Below are positions 1-4,966 of a stretch of 7,520 nt of DNA, piece after piece. The DNA is from Pirellulales bacterium (GTDB taxonomy: Bacteria > Planctomycetota > Planctomycetia > Pirellulales > Thermoguttaceae). The stretch spans positions 1-7,520 of the forward strand of contig DAOWNK010000155.1 of NCBI GenBank assembly GCA_030642635.1, in the 5' to 3' direction. Each line of letters begins with the position of its first letter. The first letter of the stretch is position 1. Position numbers and translations under genes: made by a program. The notes under the pieces are model-generated. The model did no database searches and was not told the DNA's origin. It saw only the letters and a list, made by a program, of their open reading frames with translations.

Positions 1-855
1 AAGATCATGGCCCGGGTGATGGTCTGGGTGATGGACACCTCGGGTTCGGAATCGCTGTGTGCGTCGGCCAATGTGTTTATCGGCATGACCACCGCCCCGC
101 TGGTGATCCGCCCGTACTTAGCGTCGATGACCCGCTCGGAGTTGATGGCGTTGATGACCAGCGGCATGGCCACCGTGGCCGGCGGTGTGCTGGCGGCCTA
201 CGCCTCGCTGGGCGCCGACGCCGGGCATCTGCTGGCCGCATCGCTTATGTCCGCCCCGGCATCGTTGGTAATTGCCAAAATCATGGTCCCGGAGAGCGAA
301 TACTCGCCGACCAAGGGCGTGGTGAAGATCGACGTGCCGCGCGAAGACATAAATGTACTGGACGCCGCCTGCCGAGGCGCCTCGGAGGGCATGACGCTGG
401 CCATAAACGTGGCCGCCATGCTGATCGCCTTTATCGCCATCGTACACATGCTGAACTGGTCGCTTACAGCACTGCCGCCGGTGGCCGGCGAGCCGCTGAG
501 CCTGGAGCGGATACTCGGCTGGACGTTCGCCCCGATGGCGTGGATACTGGGCGTCGAGTGGAAGGACGCCCGGGCGGTCGGAATGCTGTTGGGCAAAAAA
601 ACCATACTGAACGAGTTCCTCGCATACATGGACCTCGTGCAGTTGAAGGGTGTCATCTCCGAGCGGTCGTTCGTCATCGCCACTTACGCCTTGTGCGGTT
701 TCGCCAACTTCGGCTCAATCGCCATTATGATCGGCGGCATCGGCGGGCTGGTCCCGTCGCGGCGGAAGGATTTTGCCAAATACGGTTTTCGTTCACTGGT
801 CGGCGGCACGCTGGCGGCGTTTATGACCGCCGCAATCGCCGGGATGCTGATCTAA
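1..855 (+). CDS. Concentrative nucleoside transporter (CNT family), N-terminally cut by the window edge
   Basis: Inner-membrane transporter expected to import nucleosides with Na+ or H+. The frame is open from base 1, so the true start lies upstream; the ATG at 7 is internal. About 284 residues are seen, against roughly 400 or more for the family. The CNT core is recognisable. ESLCASANVFIGMTTAPL (51-104) matches the family's ESLSAAANIFVGQTEAPL segment. It is followed by a TRSELMALMTSGMATVAGG segment, HLLAASLMSAPASLVIAKIM, NEFLAY (about 610-627), and CGFANFGSIAIMIGGIGGLVP in the second half. Several hydrophobic stretches fit the membrane segments of the C-terminal transport domain. The Asn of the first half and the Phe-Ala-Asn-Phe-x-Ser of the second half, known for Na+ and ribose binding in the Vibrio protein, are kept. 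The GQTE nucleobase-contact motif reads GMTT here, so the substrate may differ. A REP-like inverted repeat begins about 20 nt after the stop. Confidence 0.93.
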   Translation, partial: KIMARVMVWVMDTSGSESLCASANVFIGMTTAPLVIRPYLASMTRSELMALMTSGMATVAGGVLAAYASLGADAGHLLAASLMSAPASLVIAKIMVPESEYSPTKGVVKIDVPREDINVLDAACRGASEGMTLAINVAAMLIAFIAIVHMLNWSLTALPPVAGEPLSLERILGWTFAPMAWILGVEWKDARAVGMLLGKKTILNEFLAYMDLVQLKGVISERSFVIATYALCGFANFGSIAIMIGGIGGLVPSRRKDFAKYGFRSLVGGTLAAFMTAAIAGMLI

Positions 856-873
856 CGCATGATCCAAGGAGGC

Positions 874-947
874 CAGTGGCACCGGCGTCTCGCCGGTGTT
901 TTCTGGGACTGCCATTGGTTTCCACCGGCGAGACGCCGGTGCCACTG
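874..947. repeat. REP/BIME-like inverted repeat, copy A
   Basis: Two perfectly complementary 25-nt arms (874-898 and 923-947) flank a 24-nt spacer. Each arm contains the 19-nt palindrome CACCGGCGTCTCGCCGGTG (880-898; reverse complement at 923-941), with GTGG directly at its outer foot (876-879, and CCAC at 942-945). The same arms recur at 2981-3067 with a different spacer. A GTRG-type tetranucleotide next to an imperfect palindrome, in paired inverted units, is how bacterial REP sequences and BIMEs are built. It starts 19 nt after the transporter stop, so the RNA hairpin could end or stabilise that transcript. No T-tract follows, so a classical intrinsic terminator is not supported. Confidence 0.85.
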
Positions 948-968
948 CTATGCTGCTATGTCTACTTC

Positions 969-997
969 TTGACCGCTGCCGGGTGTGTTGGTATTAT
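969..997 (+). promoter_or_regulatory. Sigma-70-like promoter for the flavoprotein gene
   Basis: TTGACC (969-974) and TATTAT (992-997) are separated by 17 nt, near the consensus on both hexamers, 39 nt upstream of the ATG at 1036. Expected transcription start is about 1003-1005. It lies downstream of the REP-like element, so the flavoprotein gene probably starts its own transcript instead of depending on the transporter gene. A short CCGC-AA-GCGG-CTTTTT motif (1000-1015) follows but is too small for a convincing terminator. Confidence 0.55.
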
Positions 998-1020
998 AAC
1001 CGCAAGCGGCTTTTTCAACG

Positions 1021-1026
1021 AAAGGA
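1021..1026 (+). promoter_or_regulatory. Shine-Dalgarno site of the flavoprotein gene
   Basis: AAAGGA lies 9 nt before the ATG at 1036. It supports that start, which also places the FMN-binding GSPRSGGNT loop at residues 8-16, as expected for the family. Confidence 0.6.
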
Positions 1027-1035
1027 AACCATCCG

Positions 1036-1623
1036 ATGAAAGTTCTAGGCATTTCAGGCAGTCCACGTAGCGGCGGCAATACGGCAATCGCCGTGCAAAC
1101 CGCCCTGGACGTACTGGCGGAAAAGGGTTTTCAAACCGAACTGCTCTCGCTGGCCGGACGACAGGTCAAGCCGTGCAAAGGGTGCGGCGGATGCTCGAAG
1201 GTAGAAAAACCGCGCTGCGTGCAAGACGATCCGGCGTTCGAGGGGATCATCGAAAAATTCATCGAGGCCGACGGGATACTCGTCGGCTCGCCGGTCTATT
1301 TCGGCTCTGCCACGCCGGAGACGATGGCCATGCTCGATCGGGTCGGATACGTCTCTCGACACAGCAACCAATTCTTGCGGCGGAAGGTCGGTGCGGCGAT
1401 TGCAGTCGCGCGTCGGGCAGGTCAAAACTTCACCTTCGCACAGATCAACTACTTCTTCCTGCTCAGTGAGATGATCGTGCCAGGCTCTACCTACTGGAAC
1501 ATCGCCTTCGGCCGCAAGCCGGGAGAGGTGGCCGACGACGCCGAAGGGATCGAAACAATCAAAACCCTTGCCGAGAACATGGCTTGGTTGATGAATAAAC
1601 TGAATGACACTATTAGGGATTAG
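1036..1623 (+). CDS. Iron-sulfur flavoprotein / NADPH-dependent FMN reductase family (195 aa)
   Basis: Flavodoxin-fold cytoplasmic electron-transfer protein. The N-terminal beta strand and phosphate loop MKVLGISGSPRSGGNT (residues 1-16) is the FMN-binding signature of the family. A compact cysteine cluster follows at Cys47, Cys50, Cys53 and Cys61 (C-x2-C-x2-C-x7-C), the arrangement used by Isf-type iron-sulfur flavoproteins to hold a [4Fe-4S] cluster. GSPVYFGSATPETMAMLDR (about residues 84-102) is the second flavin-contact loop. The physiological partner cannot be read from the sequence; members serve in oxidative-stress or ferredoxin-linked reduction. The gene has its own promoter and Shine-Dalgarno site. 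Its last four codons and TAG stop (TIRD-stop) overlap the TTAGGGA heptamer array, so the extreme C-terminus looks repeat-derived. Confidence 0.88.
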   Translation: MKVLGISGSPRSGGNTAIAVQTALDVLAEKGFQTELLSLAGRQVKPCKGCGGCSKVEKPRCVQDDPAFEGIIEKFIEADGILVGSPVYFGSATPETMAMLDRVGYVSRHSNQFLRRKVGAAIAVARRAGQNFTFAQINYFFLLSEMIVPGSTYWNIAFGRKPGEVADDAEGIETIKTLAENMAWLMNKLNDTIRD

Positions 1624-1644
1624 GGATTGGGGATTAGGGATTGG
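1613..1644 (+). repeat. TTAGGGA/TTGGGGA heptamer tandem array (left arm)
   Basis: Four 7-nt units lie head to tail: TTAGGGA 1613, TTAGGGA 1620, TTGGGGA 1627, TTAGGGA 1634, then a partial TTGG at 1641. The array begins inside the flavoprotein gene and contains its stop codon. The complementary heptamers at about 1667-1689 form the right arm of the hairpin listed separately. Confidence 0.85.
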
Positions 1645-1693
1645 AATTCGACCTTCCACCTCAACTCTAATCCCCAATCCCTAATCCCTTTTT
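1615..1693 (+). terminator. Long heptamer-built hairpin followed by T5; likely intrinsic terminator
   Basis: Arms 1615-1637 and 1667-1689 are perfectly complementary over 23 nt, with a 29-nt spacer. A run of five T starts at the base of the right arm (1689-1693). As RNA this is a strong stem plus U-tract at the end of the flavoprotein gene. The stem is far longer than a typical terminator and is made of 7-nt repeats, so it may primarily be a dispersed repeat that happens to terminate transcription. It ends only 15 nt before the uxaE-like start codon. Confidence 0.6.
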
Positions 1694-1708
1694 CCAATAT
1701 CTAAGTAT

Positions 1709-2959
1709 ATGCACCTACCAAAATACACAATCGGCGTCGGCGACCGGTTCGCACGGCAGGGTGCGGCGCAACTGGATGCGATCATCCGGGCCGGCGAGGC
1801 GGGAGTAGCCGTGACGCCGGTGTGGAACAAGTCGCACCGCGAGCATACGATCGTCGGCAGCACGCCGGGCGAGGTCCGCACGGAGGCCGACGCCGCCGTT
1901 GCGGCACGCGGTTGGAACGGACCCTATTTCGTCGACGCCGATCACATCGGCTTGCAGACGGTGGACGGTTTCATCGAGTCGAGCGATTTCTTCACCCTCG
2001 ACGTGGCCGACTTTATCGGCGCCGCGCCCGATGAAACCATGCTGGAGAAATTCGTCCAACGCCACCGGCGGTGCGTCGGGCGTTTGCAGGCGCCGGGGAT
2101 CGACCGGGCGCTGGAGGTCTCCGAGCAGACGATCCAGTCCGCCGCACGAAAATACCTGTCGGCCGTACACGAGGCCGGCGAGATATATCGGCACATTGAA
2201 CGGGCGAAAGGCGCCGAGCAGTTCGCCACCGAGGTGTCGATGGACGAGACCGACGAGCCGCAAACGCCGGTCGAGTTGTTTTTCATCCTGGCGGCCGTTG
2301 CAGACGAAGGAATACCGGCACAGACGATCGCACCGCGATTTACCGGCCGGTTCAACAAAGGCGTAGACTACGTCGGCGACGTCTCGCAGTTTGCCAAGGA
2401 GTTCGAGCAGGACCTGGCGGTGATCGCATTGGCAGTTGGTGAATTCGGCCTGCCGGAGAATCTGAAACTGAGCGTACATTCCGGCAGCGACAAATTTTCC
2501 ATTTACGGGGCGATGCGCCAGGCGCTGCAAAAGTTCGACGCCGGCGTGCACCTGAAAACCGCCGGTACGACGTGGTTGGAGGAGTTGATTGGTCTAGCCA
2601 CGGCAGGCGGCGACGGACTTGCGGTCGCCAAGGAAATCTACAAGATCGCCCTGGGACGATTTGACGAACTCTGCACGCCGTACGCCTCGGTAATCGACAT
2701 CGACACGGCCGCCTTGCCGTCGGGCGAGCTTGTCGCCGGTTGGAACGGGCCGACCTTTGCCGCCGCGCTGCGGCACGATCCGTCGTGCGAGCACTACAAC
2801 CCGAACTTCCGACAGCTTTTGCACGTAGGCTACAAGGTGGCCGCCGAGTTGGGCGACCGCTTCCTCAATGCGTTGGAGGAACATGCCGACGTGGTCGCCG
2901 AGAACGTTTCGGAGAATATATTTCAGCGGCATATTCGGGCGTTGTTCATTGGCAAGTAG
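1709..2959 (+). CDS. uxaE: Tagaturonate epimerase family protein (UxaE-like, 416 aa)
   Basis: Probable cytoplasmic metal-dependent sugar-acid epimerase. Characterised UxaE enzymes interconvert D-fructuronate and D-tagaturonate in hexuronate breakdown. Recognised by whole-protein family resemblance: KYTIGVGDRFARQG (residues 5-18), FVDADHIG (74-81), APRFTGRFNKGVDYVGD (208-224), KLSVHSGSDKFSIY (253-266) and HLKTAGTTWLEEL (281-293). The conserved His, Asp and Lys residues in these blocks probably serve metal and substrate binding (inference). At 416 residues it is shorter than the roughly 480 I recall for Thermotoga UxaE, so its exact substrate is open. The ATG at 1709 is favoured because the family's N-terminal IGVGDRF block follows closely. 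No Shine-Dalgarno sequence is visible, and the start sits 15 nt behind the heptamer hairpin. No UxaA, UxaB or UxaC homologue is in the window. The next gene, a URO-D-fold protein, follows after a REP-like repeat. Confidence 0.82.
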   Translation: MHLPKYTIGVGDRFARQGAAQLDAIIRAGEAGVAVTPVWNKSHREHTIVGSTPGEVRTEADAAVAARGWNGPYFVDADHIGLQTVDGFIESSDFFTLDVADFIGAAPDETMLEKFVQRHRRCVGRLQAPGIDRALEVSEQTIQSAARKYLSAVHEAGEIYRHIERAKGAEQFATEVSMDETDEPQTPVELFFILAAVADEGIPAQTIAPRFTGRFNKGVDYVGDVSQFAKEFEQDLAVIALAVGEFGLPENLKLSVHSGSDKFSIYGAMRQALQKFDAGVHLKTAGTTWLEELIGLATAGGDGLAVAKEIYKIALGRFDELCTPYASVIDIDTAALPSGELVAGWNGPTFAAALRHDPSCEHYNPNFRQLLHVGYKVAAELGDRFLNALEEHADVVAENVSENIFQRHIRALFIGK

Positions 2960-2980
2960 AAATGGTTTCATGGCTGAGAA

Positions 2981-3067
2981 ACAGTGGCACCGGCGTCTCG
3001 CCGGTGGCACACAAGCATAGACGTTGTCACTAGTTTCGCCACACCGGCGAGACGCCGGTGCCACTGT
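2981..3067. repeat. REP/BIME-like inverted repeat, copy B
   Basis: Second copy of the element at 874-947. Complementary arms 2981-3006 and 3042-3067 (26 nt, perfect) flank a 35-nt spacer. The CACCGGCGTCTCGCCGGTG palindrome is at 2988-3006 and, inverted, at 3042-3060, with GTGG (2984-2987) and CCAC (3061-3064) at the outer feet. Arms are identical to copy A, while the spacer differs in length and almost fully in sequence. It begins 21 nt after the uxaE-like stop and ends 50 nt before the next start. Short open frames run across it but are repeat artefacts. Confidence 0.85.
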
Positions 3068-3117
3068 GTTATCTCCGTGTTATCTCCGTATTGTCTACAC
3101 ATGTACTGGAAAACGTC

Positions 3118-4212
3118 ATGGCTTATCAGAAAAACGAAACACTACAGAACCCCATGCTTCCGGTCGACATCGTGCTCGGTCCGGCATGGTGGCATCACCA
3201 CGAGGGGATTACCTTCGACGAGGACTTTTTCTTTCACCCGGCACGCCGTATCGAGGTGGAACGGAAAATGGAAAAGGCGTTGCACGACCGTTGGGGGCGG
3301 TTTGGTCTGGGGGCGGATTACGACAAGGACCTGCCGGTGATCGGTGCGGTTCACCTTGCGGCCGGATATCTCATCTCCGAGATGCTCGGCTGCCGTGTAG
3401 ATTATCTGGAAGATGCACCGCCGCAGGTCGTTCCCGCCGGGTTGGATTCGCTCGAAATCTCACCGGACGCGGCGTTTCAAACCCCAGTCTTCAGAAAATT
3501 TGAAAACCTGCTCGATGTACTCAAAATAAAGTACGGCTGCCTGTGCGGCGACGTAAACTGGAACGGTGTACTCAACATCGCGTTGGATTTGCGCGGGCAG
3601 ACGTTGTTCATGGACATGCTCGACAAGCCGGGAAAAGTTTTCGGTTTTATGGCCGACATCGCGGCGGTGATCGACCGCTTTACCGATGTGATTGCCCAAG
3701 CGACCGGCACCACGTCGATCAGCGTGAACCGCAACGTGCGCAACATTCCCGGGCCGATCTACCTGCACAGCGAATGTTCGCACGTGATGATTTCGGTTGC
3801 CGATTACGAGAAGTTCCTGATGCCGTACGACGCGGAATGGAGCCGGCGTCACCGGCCGTTCGGGATTCACTATTGCGGCGAGGACCCGCACCGCTACGCC
3901 GAGTCGTTCGCCAAGTTGCCGCAGTTGGATTTCCTTGACGTGGGTTGGCCGGGCGACGTGGCGAAGCTGCGGCGACACCTGCCCGACACGTTTTTGAACA
4001 TCCGATACAGCCCGGTCGAAATCGTCAAGCAGAGCACCGACGAGATACGTCGAACGATTCGCCGGCTGGTCCACCAGTCCGCCAATCCCTGGCTGACCGG
4101 TGTGTGCTGCATCAACATGGACCAGCACCCCGGCGACGAGCAGATCACGGCGATCTTCGAGGAGGTGGAATCGTTGCGAGAGGAATATGGATGTAAGGCC
4201 GGCCTATCTTGA
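3118..4212 (+). CDS. Uroporphyrinogen decarboxylase (URO-D)-fold protein, methyltransferase-like (364 aa)
   Basis: TIM-barrel protein of the URO-D superfamily, which includes heme-pathway HemE and the Zn-dependent MtaA/MtbA/CmuA-type corrinoid methyltransferases. Family marks are PVIGAVHLAAGYLISEMLG (about 73-91), HSECSHVMISVADYEKFLMPYDAEW (217-241), GIHYCGEDPHRYAESFAKLPQLDFLDVGWPGDVAKLRRHLP (249-289) and the C-terminal GVCCINMDQHPGDEQ (328-342). His251-x-Cys253, with Cys330 or Cys331, matches the His-x-Cys...Cys zinc site of the methyltransferase branch. Classical HemE lacks this, and its N-terminal Arg motif is not seen here. A methyl-transfer or demethylation role is therefore more likely than heme synthesis, but no corrinoid protein is nearby and the substrate is unknown. 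The ATG at 3118 is chosen; an upstream in-frame GTG at 3058 lies inside the REP-like repeat and is implausible. No clear Shine-Dalgarno sequence. Confidence 0.82.
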   Translation: MAYQKNETLQNPMLPVDIVLGPAWWHHHEGITFDEDFFFHPARRIEVERKMEKALHDRWGRFGLGADYDKDLPVIGAVHLAAGYLISEMLGCRVDYLEDAPPQVVPAGLDSLEISPDAAFQTPVFRKFENLLDVLKIKYGCLCGDVNWNGVLNIALDLRGQTLFMDMLDKPGKVFGFMADIAAVIDRFTDVIAQATGTTSISVNRNVRNIPGPIYLHSECSHVMISVADYEKFLMPYDAEWSRRHRPFGIHYCGEDPHRYAESFAKLPQLDFLDVGWPGDVAKLRRHLPDTFLNIRYSPVEIVKQSTDEIRRTIRRLVHQSANPWLTGVCCINMDQHPGDEQITAIFEEVESLREEYGCKAGLS

Positions 4213-4237
4213 CAAACCCCACCATGCCGCCTATCGT
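4209..4237 (+). promoter_or_regulatory. Sigma-70-like promoter for the plsC-cdsA pair
   Basis: A perfect TTGACA (4209-4214) and TATCGT (4232-4237, four of six consensus bases) are 17 nt apart. The -35 box overlaps the TGA stop of the URO-D-like gene. Expected start near 4244, giving a leader of about 20 nt before the ATG at 4264. This is the one same-strand junction in the window without an inverted repeat. Confidence 0.45.
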
Positions 4238-4244
4238 GCTACTC

Positions 4245-4249
4245 GGAGG
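4245..4249 (+). promoter_or_regulatory. Shine-Dalgarno-like GGAGG before the acyltransferase gene
   Basis: GGAGG lies 14 nt before the ATG at 4264, longer than the usual spacing but the strongest such site nearby. The in-frame GTG at 4249 overlaps this motif and is therefore unlikely to be the start. Confidence 0.4.
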
Positions 4250-4263
4250 TGTTTTGCAATAGC

Positions 4264-4878
4264 ATGGAAACCAGGCTCACATTGAATATTCTGGCCTTGC
4301 TTGCCAGATTCCTGAGCGGGGCCAGTGCGCGCTGGATCGACTCGCAGCCGGATACGTGCCAGAGAATATACTTCGCCAACCATACCAGCCACATGGACTC
4401 AATTGTGATCTGGTCGGCGTTGCCGCGAGAGGTTCGCATGTTGGCCAGGCCGGTGGGGGCCAAGGACTATTGGACGGCCGGGCCGATCCGTCGGTATCTC
4501 TCGTATCATGTGTTCAACGCCATACTGATCGACCGTGCCGAGATCAAGGTACACCGCAGCCCGGTCGATATAATGATCCGCGAGATCGGCCATACCCATT
4601 CGTTGATCGTGTTTCCGGAGGGCGGGCGCAACACGACCGGCGAGATGGGCGAGTTCAAAAGCGGCCTGTACTACTTGTGCAAGCGGCGGCCCGACCTGGA
4701 ATTGATCCCGGTCCACATCGACAACATGAACCGCATACTGCCCAGGGGCGAGGTGCTGCCGGTGCCGCTGTTGACGTGCGTGAGCTTCGGTCCGCCTATC
4801 TGGTTGGAACAGGGGGAGCCTAAATTCGATTTTCTGCAACGCGCACGTGAGGCCGTGCGGCGGTTGAAAGAGATGTGA
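4264..4878 (+). CDS. 1-acyl-sn-glycerol-3-phosphate acyltransferase family (PlsC-like, 204 aa)
   Basis: Membrane-associated acyltransferase, expected to move an acyl group to the sn-2 position of lysophosphatidic acid and give phosphatidic acid. The catalytic NHTSHMDS block is at residues 39-46, with His40 and Asp45 as the H-x4-D pair. FPEGGRN (117-123) is the glycerophosphate-binding motif and LELIPVHIDN (145-154) the later conserved strand. An N-terminal hydrophobic stretch (about 5-20) could anchor it. Length is typical of small PlsC proteins. It lies 88 nt before a CdsA-type gene on the same strand, so product and substrate connect: phosphatidate made here is the CdsA substrate. Whether this is the housekeeping PlsC or a paralogue, as with the E. 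coli YnbB-C type genes, cannot be told from the window. Confidence 0.88.
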   Translation: METRLTLNILALLARFLSGASARWIDSQPDTCQRIYFANHTSHMDSIVIWSALPREVRMLARPVGAKDYWTAGPIRRYLSYHVFNAILIDRAEIKVHRSPVDIMIREIGHTHSLIVFPEGGRNTTGEMGEFKSGLYYLCKRRPDLELIPVHIDNMNRILPRGEVLPVPLLTCVSFGPPIWLEQGEPKFDFLQRAREAVRRLKEM

Positions 4879-4955
4879 GGAAGGAGGAAGGAGGAAGGGC
4901 GAAGGGCGAAGGGCGAATATTCCGCCTTCCCCCTTTCGCCTTCCCCCTTCTCTTC
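4879..4955. repeat. Purine/pyrimidine imperfect inverted repeat between plsC-like and cdsA-like genes
   Basis: A purine-rich left half (about 4879-4917), built from GGAAGGA and then three GAAGGGC units, is followed by a pyrimidine-rich right half (4921-4955). They fold around the centre GAATATTC (4915-4922) into an imperfect hairpin pairing 4886-4918 with 4919-4951, with about six mismatches. It starts right behind the plsC-like TGA. The left half looks like several stacked Shine-Dalgarno sites but is 50 nt or more from the cdsA-like start, so it is not its ribosome site. Confidence 0.7.
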
Positions 4956-4966
4956 GAACGAATATT

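Noticed and set aside
1000..1015. Mini terminator CCGC-AA-GCGG-CTTTTT before the flavoprotein gene
   Set aside because: Four pairs with a 2-nt loop is too tight to fold well, and it lies immediately after a good promoter.
57..1070. 337-codon plus-strand open frame over the transporter gene and the REP-like repeat
   Set aside because: It is a shifted shadow of the transporter gene that reads into repeat DNA (segments such as TGETPVP are repeat translations).
1641..1671. Promoter TTGGAA ... TCTAAT inside the heptamer hairpin spacer
   Set aside because: Spacing is 19 nt and both boxes are weak, and the -10 would lie in the stem. Not enough to support a promoter.
1613..1689. CRISPR array or true telomere repeats
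   Set aside because: Units are only 7 nt with no unique spacers between them, and they run in both directions around one spacer. TTAGGGA here is a short intergenic repeat; nothing indicates a chromosome end.
2984..3503. Small open frames translating the REP-like repeat (for example GTGVSPVAHKHRRCH)
   Set aside because: Peptides of this type are read out of the repeated palindrome itself, appear in several frames, and carry no independent coding signal.
4249..4251. GTG start for the acyltransferase gene
   Set aside because: It overlaps the GGAGG ribosome-binding motif; the ATG 15 nt later gives a normal PlsC N-terminus.
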